This document shows, piece after piece, positions 17,736 to 26,560 of a stretch of 64,000 nt of DNA. The position numbers were made by a program, and so were the translations under genes. Below the pieces are notes generated by a model. The model searched no databases. It saw only the letters and a program-made list of their open reading frames with translations, and was not told the DNA's origin. The stretch comes from Flavobacteriaceae bacterium (lineage in GTDB: Bacteria > Bacteroidota > Bacteroidia > Flavobacteriales > Flavobacteriaceae). How positions within the stretch are numbered: the stretch's first letter is position 1; each line of letters begins with the position of its first letter. The stretch lies in the NCBI GenBank assembly GCA_009886625.1, contig QXZA01000024.1, positions 62,001 through 126,000 on the forward strand, in the 5' to 3' direction.

Positions 17736-18758
17736 ATGAAAAAAATACTATTCTTGTCTCTGTTAATCGCTTTTGGTTGTAAGCAAATTGAAACCTCAGA
17801 TCAAACGTCAACGCCAACATTTGGAATTGTTATTCATGGCGGTGCAGGAACAATTTTAAGAGTTAATATGACACCAGAAAGAGAGGCGGCCTATCGTGAA
17901 GTTTTGGCCGAGGCTATTCAAGTGGGTCACACTATTCTTAAAAATGGGGGAAGCAGTCAGGAAGCTGTTGAAAAAACAATTCATATAATGGAAGATTCTC
18001 CACTCTTTAACGCAGGTAAAGGTGCTGTGCTCACTTCGGATGAAACGATAGAATTAGACGCCTCTTTTATGCACGGAGCACAACTTGATGCTGGAGCTAT
18101 TTCTGGAGTCAAGACAATTAGACATCCCATATCTGCTGCAATTAAAGTCATGGAAAATTCTCCACATGTCATGCTTTCTGGAGTAGGGGCAGATGCTTTT
18201 GCTGCATCACAAGGACTGGAAATAGTAGCACCAGAATACTTTTTTACCGAACGAAGAATTAATTCATTAAAAAGAGTAAAGGAAGCAGAAGCCAAAAAAG
18301 AATCGATTTCCTCTACAGAAGAAGCATTTGTTCAGCACCAACGTTATGGAACTGTAGGCTGTGTAGCTTTGGATTTAGAAGGAAATTTAGCGGCAGGAAC
18401 TTCGACTGGTGGAATGACTAACAAAAAGTGGAATCGAATTGGTGATGCTCCTATCATCGGTGCAGGTACTTATGCAAATAATGCTACTTGTGCTATTTCT
18501 GCAACAGGATGGGGAGAGTTTTTTATCCGTTCTGTAGTAGCACATGATATTTCAGCTTTGATGGAATATAAAGGATTGAGTATACAAGAAGCAGCACACA
18601 CGGTAATTCATGATAAAGTGGGTGGCCTTGGGGGAGACGGTGGAGTTGTAGGGATTGATTCAAAAGGAAATGTAGCAATGGAAATGAATACTCCAGGCAT
18701 GTATCGCGCTCATATGGATGCTGAAGGAAAATTGAATGTGAAAATTTATAAGGACTAA
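17736..18758 (+). CDS. iaaA: Isoaspartyl peptidase / L-asparaginase, lipoprotein form
   Basis: Ntn-hydrolase of 340 residues that hydrolyses beta-aspartyl dipeptides and asparagine after self-cleavage. The N-terminus has a lipoprotein signal with the cysteine at residue 15 (IAFGC), so the enzyme is probably anchored at the periplasmic side or the cell surface. The alpha subunit starts with FGIVIHGGAGTI; the autocleavage site is before the nucleophile Thr in RYGTVGCVALD (about 205), and GTSTGGMTNKKWNRIGDAPIIG follows, split here by the family's substrate loop. The start of the next gene overlaps the stop by one base (TAATG). Confidence 0.9.
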   Translation: MKKILFLSLLIAFGCKQIETSDQTSTPTFGIVIHGGAGTILRVNMTPEREAAYREVLAEAIQVGHTILKNGGSSQEAVEKTIHIMEDSPLFNAGKGAVLTSDETIELDASFMHGAQLDAGAISGVKTIRHPISAAIKVMENSPHVMLSGVGADAFAASQGLEIVAPEYFFTERRINSLKRVKEAEAKKESISSTEEAFVQHQRYGTVGCVALDLEGNLAAGTSTGGMTNKKWNRIGDAPIIGAGTYANNATCAISATGWGEFFIRSVVAHDISALMEYKGLSIQEAAHTVIHDKVGGLGGDGGVVGIDSKGNVAMEMNTPGMYRAHMDAEGKLNVKIYKD

Positions 18759-19081
18759 TGAAATCGAATTATTATTCAGTAATTTTTTCAAACACGCTAT
18801 CTGAGCTTGACGACGATAGATATTATGAGTTTTCAAACCAAATGTTAGAATTGGTTCAAAAGGCAGACGGATTTTTAGGTGTGGAATCTTACAGAGAGCA
18901 TTCGGGTAGAGGTGTAACAATCAGTTATTGGCAATCGTTACTTGCCATAAAAAAGTGGAAAGAGAATACACAACATCTTCTAGCTCAACGTTATGGTAAG
19001 GAGATTGCCTATTCTCAATTTACCACCAGAATTTGCGAAGTTCAACGCGAGTACACTTTTGAAAAAGGGAAAGAAAATTAA
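18758..19081 (+). CDS. ABM-type (antibiotic biosynthesis monooxygenase fold) protein
   Basis: Small protein of 107 residues with a ferredoxin-like ABM fold pattern: YYSVIFSNTL, LVQKADGFLGVESYRE (about 33-48) and VTISYWQSLLAIKKWKE (about 53-69). Proteins of this kind include haem-degrading and quinone monooxygenases as well as many of unknown role. It is coupled to the asparaginase gene by a one-base stop/start overlap and is followed by dinB 16 bases later. Function is not predictable from the sequence. Confidence 0.65.
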   Translation: MKSNYYSVIFSNTLSELDDDRYYEFSNQMLELVQKADGFLGVESYREHSGRGVTISYWQSLLAIKKWKENTQHLLAQRYGKEIAYSQFTTRICEVQREYTFEKGKEN

Positions 19082-19097
19082 GGTTTAATAGACAAGA

Positions 19098-20198
19098 ATG
19101 GAGGAGGCGCTAATTTTTGATTCCACTCGAAAAATTATTCATGTTGACATGGATGCCTTTTTTGCAGCTGTAGAACAGTTAGACCATCCTGAGTGGCGAG
19201 GAAAAGCACTTGCTGTGGGAGGGGGTGGAGATCGAGGTGTTGTATCGGCTGCAAGCTATGAAGCAAGAAAGTATGGAGTGCGAAGTGCAATGAGTGGAGT
19301 TCTTGCCAAACGACTTTGTCCTCATTTAATTTTTGCACCCTCTCGATTTGAACGTTATAAAGAGATCTCTGGGATTGTCCGTTCTGTTTTTATCGAATAC
19401 ACTTCTTTAGTAGAGCCCTTATCTCTAGACGAAGCTTTTCTAGATGTTTCGGAATACCCTTCTGCTAGTTTAATTGCTCAAGAGATTAGAGAAAAGATTC
19501 ATTCAAAGACAGGATTAACAGCCTCTGCGGGTATATCTATCAATAAGTTTTTAGCTAAAATTGCAAGTGATTGGAATAAACCTAATGGTCAGAAGACCAT
19601 TCCTCCAGAGGAAGTACTCCCATTTTTAGAAGAATTGGATGTCAAAAAGTTTCATGGTATTGGTGCAAAGACTAAACTTAAAATGTATGGTTTAGGAATT
19701 TATACAGGGAAAGATTTAAAATCAAAAACGGAAACTTTTTTGGAGCAACATTTTGGAAAATCTGGAGGACATTACTTTAAATTTGTCAGAGGGATTCACA
19801 ATAGTCCTGTAAAACCACATAGGGCGCCGAAATCTGTCGGTGCAGAAAGAACTTTTACTACCAATTTAAGTAGCGAACTTTTTTTGGAAGATAAGCTAAA
19901 ATCAATTGCTGAATTATTAGAAAAGCGAACCAAAAAAAATAAGGTAGCAGGGAAAACCATTACACTTAAAATAAAATACAGTGACTTTGTGCAACAAACT
20001 AGGAGTAAAACAGGTGGACTATATTTGTCCTCCAAAGAATTAATTTTTGAAGAAGCTAAAAAACTACTGTATCAAGAAAAACTCTTAAATTCTGTCAGAC
20101 TCATAGGGATTTCCTTGTCGAATTTAAATACATCCCAAAAGAAGCCCACTAAACCCAAAATAGTCATTAAAGAGGCGCAATTAAGCTTACCCTTTTAA
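19098..20198 (+). CDS. dinB: DNA polymerase IV
   Basis: Y-family translesion polymerase of 366 residues. Catalytic motifs are present: HVDMDAFFAAVEQ near residue 14, the SYEARKYGVRSAM segment near 52, and SLDEAFLDVS near 112, giving the two-metal carboxylates. A little-finger domain covers about 240-345. The C-terminal QLSLPF fits the sliding-clamp binding motif QLSLPF-type. The end overlaps the convergent pyk gene by four bases sharing the palindrome TTAA. Confidence 0.93.
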   Translation: MEEALIFDSTRKIIHVDMDAFFAAVEQLDHPEWRGKALAVGGGGDRGVVSAASYEARKYGVRSAMSGVLAKRLCPHLIFAPSRFERYKEISGIVRSVFIEYTSLVEPLSLDEAFLDVSEYPSASLIAQEIREKIHSKTGLTASAGISINKFLAKIASDWNKPNGQKTIPPEEVLPFLEELDVKKFHGIGAKTKLKMYGLGIYTGKDLKSKTETFLEQHFGKSGGHYFKFVRGIHNSPVKPHRAPKSVGAERTFTTNLSSELFLEDKLKSIAELLEKRTKKNKVAGKTITLKIKYSDFVQQTRSKTGGLYLSSKELIFEEAKKLLYQEKLLNSVRLIGISLSNLNTSQKKPTKPKIVIKEAQLSLPF

Positions 20199-21622
20199 AT
20201 GGTAGAGACGCGAAGAGTGTTCACCATTCCTTTAGTTTCTATTGGCATTGCTGTTAAATTAACAATCATATCTTCTTTTTCAACATACCCCGCTTTGAAT
20301 GCCATTTCGTTGATCTCTTCAACAGTCATATCAGTACTGTTAAGATTATTGTAGTAAAAAGTTTTTACTCCCCAAAGAAGACTGAGACGATTTAATATTT
20401 GTGTATTGGAAGTGTAAACTAAAACATGTGCACTAGGGCGCCATGCCGAAATTTGAAATGCAGTATAACCACTATTGGTTAATGTACATATGGCTTTGGC
20501 TTCAATATCATTGGCAATATGTGCCGCATGATAGCAAATAGATTTAGTGATAAATCGTTTGGTTCGTATTGTTGGTGCATCTTGTGGAACTTTAATTAAG
20601 CTTGAGCTTTCAACCGAAGTTAAAATATTTGTCATGGTTCGAATTACTTCCACAGGATATTGACCCACAGAAGTTTCTCCAGAAAGCATCACAGCGTCTG
20701 CTCCGTCCATTACAGAGTTAGCAACGTCATTTACTTCTGCTCGTGTGGGAGTTAGACTATCGATCATGGTTTCCATCATCTGAGTTGCAATAATAATTGG
20801 AATGCGCGCCTTTTTAGCTAAATGGACAAGTCGTTTTTGAATCAAAGGGACTTCATGTGCTGGAACTTCAACACCAAGATCTCCACGTGCTACCATGAGA
20901 CCATCACAATAGGAGATGATTTTGTCAATATTTTCTATTGCTTCAGGCTTTTCAATCTTAGCTATAATAGGAATTTTCTTATCAGTATGCTTTGCCATTA
21001 ACTCTGTTAAGTCAATCAAATCTTGACTAAATCTTACAAATGATAGAGCAATCCAATCAACATCTTGCGTAAATATGAATTCGGCATCTTGAATATCTTT
21101 TTTAGTGAGCGCAGGCAGGGAGATTTTTGTGTTTGGTAAATTTACCCCTTTGTTTGATTTGAATGCCCCTCCTTGAATAACTGTAGCATCAACTTGGTTG
21201 TTTTTGTTGGTTGCTAGCACTTCAAAAATTAGCTTACCATCATCAAGAAGTATGCGTTCACCAGGGGAAACATCTTTTGGGAAGCTTTTATAATTCATGT
21301 AGGCTTTTTTAGCATTTCCTACAAAAGGAGCATCAGTCAAAAAAGTAACTTCATCTCCAGGATTTACAAAAGCACCTTCTTCTATTTTTCCAACACGCAA
21401 TTTTGGACCTTGAAGATCGGCCAAAATAGACGTGTTAGTATTTAATTTTTTATCAACTTTTCGAATTATTTCAATACGATCTGAAACGTCACTATAGTCT
21501 GCATGTGAAAAATTAATTCGAAAAACATTTACACCTTCGAGGATCATTTTTTCAATTACATCTTCTGAAGAGGATGCTGGGCCTAAGGTTGCAACTATTT
21601 TAGTTTTTTTTATAAAATTCAT
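20195..21622 (-). CDS. pyk: Pyruvate kinase
   Basis: Glycolytic pyruvate kinase of 475 residues, converting phosphoenolpyruvate and ADP to pyruvate and ATP. Family motifs are clear: KIVATLGPASS at the start, RINFSHAD near 36, the active-site signature IPIIAKIEKPEAIENID near 215, MVARGDLGVEVP near 243 and IATQMMETMID near 278. The C-terminal allosteric domain is complete. Its ATG overlaps by one base the stop of the IPExxxVDY gene, so the three genes rnc, IPExxxVDY and pyk form an operon, the common order in flavobacteria. Confidence 0.95.
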   Translation of the reverse strand: MNFIKKTKIVATLGPASSSEDVIEKMILEGVNVFRINFSHADYSDVSDRIEIIRKVDKKLNTNTSILADLQGPKLRVGKIEEGAFVNPGDEVTFLTDAPFVGNAKKAYMNYKSFPKDVSPGERILLDDGKLIFEVLATNKNNQVDATVIQGGAFKSNKGVNLPNTKISLPALTKKDIQDAEFIFTQDVDWIALSFVRFSQDLIDLTELMAKHTDKKIPIIAKIEKPEAIENIDKIISYCDGLMVARGDLGVEVPAHEVPLIQKRLVHLAKKARIPIIIATQMMETMIDSLTPTRAEVNDVANSVMDGADAVMLSGETSVGQYPVEVIRTMTNILTSVESSSLIKVPQDAPTIRTKRFITKSICYHAAHIANDIEAKAICTLTNSGYTAFQISAWRPSAHVLVYTSNTQILNRLSLLWGVKTFYYNNLNSTDMTVEEINEMAFKAGYVEKEDMIVNLTAMPIETKGMVNTLRVSTI

Positions 21623-22095
21623 TAATCAAAGATTGAGTTTAGTTGAGTTTTAAGTTGATCTACAGGGATGGAATAGACTAACGAAATAGGTGACCAGCTT
21701 TTCAAATGGCTTGTAATGGCTTCTATACTGATGCTATTTGTAGATTTTATAAAAAAATCAACGGTTTTAAATTCAGTTATTAAAGATACTTCATTTCTAA
21801 GAGGGATATCAAATAAAGATGTAGAATTTAGATTTTGTTTATCCTTTTCCTCTAAACTCTTATTCGAAAACAATGAACAATTTAAGTCCATGGTTTCGTC
21901 TTTCCATTCAAAATGGATAAAAGGAGTTTTGATTTTTTTGTAAAATAAGTCTTTTTTAGTTCTCACAAAACGTGCACCTATACTTTGGTTTAAATAAAAA
22001 GCAATCTGATGTGTTTCTAAAGAAGTATGTATGCCAATTACTTCTTCATCCTGCAACTCTTCTTCCATTTCCAGATGATAAACTTTTCTATGCAT
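21622..22095 (-). CDS. IPExxxVDY family protein
   Basis: Protein of 157 residues. I chose ATG 22095, which overlaps the rnc stop by eight bases; a longer in-frame reading lies wholly within rnc and is only basic shadow sequence. Family members have a conserved IPExxxVDY motif; here the matching segment is LITEFKTVDFF (about 104-114), a variant with Thr for Pro and Phe for Tyr. The N-terminal IGIHTSLETHQIAFYLNQ and FVRTKKDLFY segments also fit the family. Function is unknown. The position between rnc and pyk supports the call. Confidence 0.78.
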   Translation of the reverse strand: MHRKVYHLEMEEELQDEEVIGIHTSLETHQIAFYLNQSIGARFVRTKKDLFYKKIKTPFIHFEWKDETMDLNCSLFSNKSLEEKDKQNLNSTSLFDIPLRNEVSLITEFKTVDFFIKSTNSISIEAITSHLKSWSPISLVYSIPVDQLKTQLNSIFD

Positions 22096-22831
22096 CCTTT
22101 TTTGTCTTTGAAGGTTTGAGAATAGAAGCAGCAATTTTTGCGGCCTTTTCTTCAGCCTTTTTCTTTGAAACAGCTCGTGCTTTAGCAATTGATTTATTGT
22201 CTAAATAAATTTGACTGGTATAGTTGATGTTAGGGTCTAAACCATCATCACTTTCTGTTTTGAATAATAACTCCTTCTTGTTTTTTTGTGACCATTCAAA
22301 TAAAAGACTCTTGTAGCTCAACACCATATTTTGGAGTTCATCCATATCAATATAGGGTGTGAGCATATATTTTAAGACATAGTTTTTGGTTTTATTATAT
22401 CCTTTGTCAATAAAAAGGGCACCAACTAAAGATTCGATTAAATTTCCATGAATATTTTCTCCAAAGGTTTTGTGATGGCTAGAGATATCTGCAAGTTCAA
22501 TGAGTCCCATTTCTTTTCCAATGTAATTTAACTGAGTTCGGCTAACAATTTTTGCACGAAGTTTGGTTAATTCACCTTCTTTGGCTTCGGGATGAAAAGT
22601 GAAAAGATATTCGGCAATAATGGTACTGAGTAAGGCATCGCCCAAAAACTCTAAACGTTCAAAATTAACTGTTTTTCCTTCACTGTCTTTAAGATTAACA
22701 GAGCTATGAGTGAATGCTTTTTGATAAAGTTCTTCTTTATGTGTTTTAATGTTCAGCTTTTTTCGAAGCAGTGCAAAAAAATTCCCGGATGTTGCCATTC
22801 GGGAATTTCGTATGTAGTTAATGATTTTCAC
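22088..22831 (-). CDS. rnc: Ribonuclease III
   Basis: RNase III of 247 residues that cuts double-stranded RNA in rRNA and mRNA processing. The signature ERLEFLGDALLSTII (about 59-73) with catalytic Glu/Asp and the second acidic site GNLIESLVGALFIDKGY (about 128-144) are intact; a dsRNA-binding domain occupies about 175-240. The start is probably GTG at 22831, since its N-terminus (MKIINYIRNSR) resembles flavobacterial RNase III, while the first ATG (22798) would remove those residues. fabF lies nine bases upstream on the same strand. Confidence 0.92.
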   Translation of the reverse strand: MKIINYIRNSRMATSGNFFALLRKKLNIKTHKEELYQKAFTHSSVNLKDSEGKTVNFERLEFLGDALLSTIIAEYLFTFHPEAKEGELTKLRAKIVSRTQLNYIGKEMGLIELADISSHHKTFGENIHGNLIESLVGALFIDKGYNKTKNYVLKYMLTPYIDMDELQNMVLSYKSLLFEWSQKNKKELLFKTESDDGLDPNINYTSQIYLDNKSIAKARAVSKKKAEEKAAKIAASILKPSKTKKDA

Positions 22832-22840
22832 ACCATTAAA

Positions 22841-24091
22841 TTAGTTCATTTTTTTGAATAAAACACAAGCGTTATGCCCTCCAAAGCCAAAAGTGTTAGA
22901 GAGTGCAATGTCTACGTTTCTTTTTTGAGCTTTTCCAAAAGTAAAGTTGATTTTAGAATCAATATTTTTGTCTGGATTTTTGTGATTTATAGTAGGAGGT
23001 ACTATACTGTGTTTTATTGCCATGATGGAAGCAATTGCTTCAACGGCTCCTGCAGCACCTAAGAGATGACCTGTCATGGATTTTGTTGAATTAATATTCA
23101 TACAATATGCGTGCTCCTTGAATACCTTAATGATTGCATTTGATTCGGCAATATCTCCTAAAGGAGTAGAAGTTCCATGCATGTTGATTATATCAATATC
23201 TGTAGGGAGTACGTTAGCATCTTTCAAGCAATTTTCCATGACTTTAGTTGCACCTAAGCCTTCAGGATGTGGTGCTGTCATGTGATGCGCATCAGCCGAA
23301 AGTCCCCCTCCAGCAATTTCTGCATAGATGGTTGCACCTCGGGCTACAGCATGTTCGTAAGTTTCTAAAATCAGTGCTCCAGCTCCTTCACCTAATACAA
23401 AACCATCACGTTCTTTATCAAAAGGGCGAGAGGCTGTAGTTGGATCATCATTTCGAGTCGATAAGGCATGCATGGCGTTAAACCCACCAATTCCTGCTTT
23501 AGTTACTCCTGCTTCAGAGCCTCCAGTTACCATAACGTCTGCGTAACCTAATCGGATGTAATTAAGCGCATCTATCATTGCATTTGAGGCAGATGCACAT
23601 GCAGATACCGTTGCAAAGTTTGGTCCTCTAAATCCATACTTAATAGAAATCAATCCAGGTGCGATGTCTGCGATCATTTTTGGAATGAAAAAAGGATTAA
23701 ATCGAGGATTTTCGTTTAGAGAAGCAAAATTAAGCACTTCGTTTTGGAAGGTTTCAAGCCCCCCTATACCTGCACCCCAAATCACACCAACACGATCTTT
23801 GTCAATCGTATCGATAGGAAGCTGAGCATCTTCAAGCGCTTCAGCAACGCTCACTAAAGCATATTGCGCAAAGCGATCGTATTTTCTAGCCTCTTTTCTG
23901 TCAAAATGTTCTAAAGGATCAAATCCCTTCAGTTCACATGCAAATTGAGTTTTGAATAAAGTAGGATCAAAGTATGTAATAGGAGCAGCCCCACTGGTAC
24001 CAGATAATAAACCCTCCCAATATTCTGAGAGGGTATTTCCAATTGGCGTAAGCGCCCCCAATCCGGTAACAACGACACGTCTTGGTTCCAT
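22841..24091 (-). CDS. fabF: Beta-ketoacyl-ACP synthase II
   Basis: FabF of 416 residues, the elongation condensing enzyme of type II fatty acid synthesis. The nucleophile Cys lies in VSACASASNAM near residue 165, and the two catalytic histidines are in NMHGTSTPLGD near 305 and SMTGHLLGAAG near 340. The N-terminus RRVVVTGLGALTPIG is diagnostic. It follows acpP by nine bases, giving the classic acpP-fabF-rnc order. Confidence 0.95.
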   Translation of the reverse strand: MEPRRVVVTGLGALTPIGNTLSEYWEGLLSGTSGAAPITYFDPTLFKTQFACELKGFDPLEHFDRKEARKYDRFAQYALVSVAEALEDAQLPIDTIDKDRVGVIWGAGIGGLETFQNEVLNFASLNENPRFNPFFIPKMIADIAPGLISIKYGFRGPNFATVSACASASNAMIDALNYIRLGYADVMVTGGSEAGVTKAGIGGFNAMHALSTRNDDPTTASRPFDKERDGFVLGEGAGALILETYEHAVARGATIYAEIAGGGLSADAHHMTAPHPEGLGATKVMENCLKDANVLPTDIDIINMHGTSTPLGDIAESNAIIKVFKEHAYCMNINSTKSMTGHLLGAAGAVEAIASIMAIKHSIVPPTINHKNPDKNIDSKINFTFGKAQKRNVDIALSNTFGFGGHNACVLFKKMN

Positions 24092-24100
24092 GGCACTAAT

Positions 24101-24334
24101 TTAGTCTGCTTGTTCGATAAATTGGATGGCTTGACCCACAGTAGCAATATTTTCAGCTTGGTCATCTGGAATTTGAATATCAAATTCTTTTTCGAATTCC
24201 ATGATCAATTCCACTGTGTCTAAGGAGTCGGCTCCTAAGTCATTTGTAAAGCTTGCTTCTGCAACAACTTCGTTTTCGTCAACCCCTAGTTTGTCAACTA
24301 TGATTGCCTTTACTTTTGAGGAAATGTCTGACAT
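24101..24334 (-). CDS. acpP: Acyl carrier protein
   Basis: Acidic protein of 77 residues with the phosphopantetheine attachment serine in [16 protein letters not shown] (Ser near residue 37). Length and motif are standard for AcpP. It is the first gene of the acpP-fabF-rnc-IPExxxVDY-pyk unit and has a good -7 promoter box 30 bases upstream. Confidence 0.96.
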   Translation of the reverse strand: MSDISSKVKAIIVDKLGVDENEVVAEASFTNDLGADSLDTVELIMEFEKEFDIQIPDDQAENIATVGQAIQFIEQAD

Positions 24335-24364
24335 AATTAATTTTCGTTTGAATTAAAGTGTCAA

Positions 24365-24372
24365 CAAAAATA
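24365..24372 (-). promoter_or_regulatory. -7 promoter element for acpP operon
   Basis: On the minus strand this reads TATTTTTG, an exact match to TAnnTTTG. It lies 30 bases before the acpP ATG in the divergent gap shared with purN. No clear -33 element is visible. Confidence 0.45.
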
Positions 24373-24484
24373 TAAAACTTTAGAGGATTACACTAGATTG
24401 CTCTAAAATAATAAGTTTAATTTTGAAATCAAAGTTAGACTAATACATGGCAACCCTTGATATAGACATGTCTAAAGTATATAG

Positions 24485-25051
24485 ATGATTAAAAAGATTA
24501 TTTTATTTGCTTCGGGAAGTGGAACAAATGTGGAAAATATTTGTCGTTTTTTCGAACACGATGACAATGTAGAAATTGTAAAAGTCTTCACAAACAACCC
24601 AAAAGCAGGTGTTTTGAATCGTATCAAATCTTTTGATGTGGTGTTTGAAGTTTTTGACAAAACGAGTTTTACAAATGGGAGACTTTTGAGTGAAATTAAA
24701 ACCATAAGCCCAGACCTGATCATACTTGCGGGCTTTTTATGGAAAATTGGGGTGGACTGGGTTCAAGCTTTTCCTTCAAAAATCATTAATATACATCCCG
24801 CTCTTTTGCCTAAATATGGAGGAAAAGGTATGTATGGAAGCCATGTTCATAAAGCAGTAAAGGAAAACAAGGAGACCGAAACTGGGATTACTATCCACTT
24901 TGTAAATGAAGAGTATGATAAAGGGGATTTTATTTTTCAAGAAAAAGTATCATTAAATCCCGAAGATAACGAAGATGATATTGCAACAAAGATTCATGGT
25001 TTGGAACAACAGCACTTTCCAAAAGTAATTGCTTCTCTACTATATAAGTAA
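24485..25051 (+). CDS. purN: Phosphoribosylglycinamide formyltransferase
   Basis: PurN of 188 residues, transferring formyl from 10-formyltetrahydrofolate to GAR in purine synthesis. The N-terminal FASGSGTNVENI phosphate-binding loop (about 8-19), the catalytic INIHPALLPKYGG segment (about 101-113) and TGITIHFVNEEYDKG (about 134-148) supply the Asn, His and Asp catalytic residues. It opens divergently from acpP. rnhA starts 10 bases after its stop. Confidence 0.93.
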   Translation: MIKKIILFASGSGTNVENICRFFEHDDNVEIVKVFTNNPKAGVLNRIKSFDVVFEVFDKTSFTNGRLLSEIKTISPDLIILAGFLWKIGVDWVQAFPSKIINIHPALLPKYGGKGMYGSHVHKAVKENKETETGITIHFVNEEYDKGDFIFQEKVSLNPEDNEDDIATKIHGLEQQHFPKVIASLLYK

Positions 25052-25061
25052 GACAAAACCT

Positions 25062-25541
25062 ATGGCTATTTATTTATACACAGACGGATCTTCATTGGGT
25101 AATCCTGGACCCGGAGGTTATGGTTTAAGGTTGGAATGGGAAGGAATGTCTTATGTTAAAGAATTCTCTCAAGGCTTTGTACGAACAACTAACAATCGAA
25201 TGGAGTTAATGGCGGTTATTGTGGGTTTGGAGTTGTTGAAAAAGCAACCTTTGGAAGTTGTGGTTTATTCAGATTCTAAATATGTCATTGATTCTGTTGA
25301 GAAAAAATGGGTTTTTGGTTGGGAGAAAAAAGCATTTAAGGATAAAAAGAATAGTGATTTGTGGAAACGTTTCTTGATTATTTATCGAAAACATAAAGTT
25401 CACTTTCAGTGGATTAAAGGGCACAACCAACATCCTCAAAATGAACGATGTGACCAGTTAGCGGTTGCAGCTGCCAAAGGGAAAAATTTAATTCCCGACA
25501 CTGCTTTTGAGAGAATGGAAAGAGAAAAAAGCAGAGACTAA
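25062..25541 (+). CDS. rnhA: Ribonuclease HI
   Basis: RNase HI of 159 residues, removing RNA from RNA-DNA hybrids. The four catalytic carboxylates are visible: Asp in YTDGSSLGNPGPGGYG near residue 7, Glu in TNNRMELMAV near 47, Asp in YSDSKYVIDS near 72, and Asp in NERCDQLAV near 136. I set the start at ATG 25062 because the longer reading overlaps purN. Confidence 0.93.
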   Translation: MAIYLYTDGSSLGNPGPGGYGLRLEWEGMSYVKEFSQGFVRTTNNRMELMAVIVGLELLKKQPLEVVVYSDSKYVIDSVEKKWVFGWEKKAFKDKKNSDLWKRFLIIYRKHKVHFQWIKGHNQHPQNERCDQLAVAAAKGKNLIPDTAFERMEREKSRD

Positions 25542-25604
25542 ACAAGTTGTTTATAGTCTTTAATAAATGTTTGTTTTTATTACAAAAAGGCGCTTAGACT
25601 TTTT

Positions 25605-25612
25605 TACTTTTG
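25605..25612 (+). promoter_or_regulatory. -7 promoter element, leaderless-type, PfkB kinase gene
   Basis: TACTTTTG matches TAnnTTTG exactly and ends four bases before the ATG at 25617, the same spacing as at pheS. Transcription would begin at or next to the start codon. Confidence 0.5.
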
Positions 25613-25616
25613 TAAG

Positions 25617-26546
25617 ATGAATAACAAAATTTTAGTTATGGGTACAATGGCCTATGACGCAATTGAAACTCCCTTTGGAAAAACTGGAAGAATACTAGGT
25701 GGATGCGCTACATATATAGGACTTGCTGCATCACAATTTGATACCCAATGTGGATTAGTCTCAGTAATAGGAGATGATTTTGAAGACACACATATAGATC
25801 TATTAAAAGGAGTAGGTTTAGATTTAGCTGGAGTGGTTTCCATTCCAGGAGAAAAAACTTTCTTTTGGAGCGGTAAATATCACAATGATCTTAATTCAAG
25901 AACAACTCTTGAGACTCAGCTCAATGTTTTGACTAAGTTTAAGCCAATTGTTCCAGATCATTTTAAAGATGCAAGTATCGTATTATTAGGAAATCTAGAT
26001 CCCAATCTACAACTTGAAGTTTTGGATCAAATGGAAACTAAGCCTTCTTTAGTGGTCATGGATACTATGAATTTTTGGATAGAGAGTTATCGGGATAAGT
26101 TGGATGAGGTTATTGGTAGAGTAGATGTGATTTCCATAAACGATGAAGAAGCTAGACAAATAACAGAGACTCATTCGCTGGTTGAAGCTGCTCAAAAGCT
26201 ACATGTTATGGGCCCCAGTTATGTAATTATAAAGAAGGGAGAACACGGTGCTTTACTTTTCCATGATCAAAAAATATTTTGTGCACCTGCATTACCTCTA
26301 GAAGAAGTTTTTGATCCTACTGGAGCAGGAGATAGTTTTATCGGTGGATTTGTGGGCCATTTGTCTCAGTCCGCAAGAATAAGTTTTGAAGAAATGAAAG
26401 CAGCAACAATTATGGGATCTGCTATGGCCTCATTTACTGTACAAAAATTTGGAACAAAATCATTGGAAGAGTTAACGCCCTCTTCTTTAAAAGAGAGAAT
26501 AATTGCCTTTAAGTCATTAACAGAATTTGAAATTGAATTAACATAA
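25617..26546 (+). CDS. PfkB-family carbohydrate kinase
   Basis: Ribokinase-like kinase of 309 residues. The N-terminal motif GGCATYIGLAASQF (about 29-42) and the C-terminal PfkB signature DPTGAGDSFIGGFVGHL (about 233-249), with the catalytic Asp in GAGD, are intact. The substrate is unknown; the early AYDAIETPFGKTGRILGG pattern is typical of a flavobacterial group often found just before purF. Here purF follows after 14 bases, so a link with purine or ribose metabolism is possible but unproven. Confidence 0.8.
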   Translation: MNNKILVMGTMAYDAIETPFGKTGRILGGCATYIGLAASQFDTQCGLVSVIGDDFEDTHIDLLKGVGLDLAGVVSIPGEKTFFWSGKYHNDLNSRTTLETQLNVLTKFKPIVPDHFKDASIVLLGNLDPNLQLEVLDQMETKPSLVVMDTMNFWIESYRDKLDEVIGRVDVISINDEEARQITETHSLVEAAQKLHVMGPSYVIIKKGEHGALLFHDQKIFCAPALPLEEVFDPTGAGDSFIGGFVGHLSQSARISFEEMKAATIMGSAMASFTVQKFGTKSLEELTPSSLKERIIAFKSLTEFEIELT

Positions 26547-26560
26547 CACAATAACTTCTC

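Noticed and set aside
21622-22188. A longer 188-residue version of the IPExxxVDY protein
   Set aside because: The first 31 residues lie inside rnc in another frame and are basic shadow sequence; ATG 22095 fits the family.
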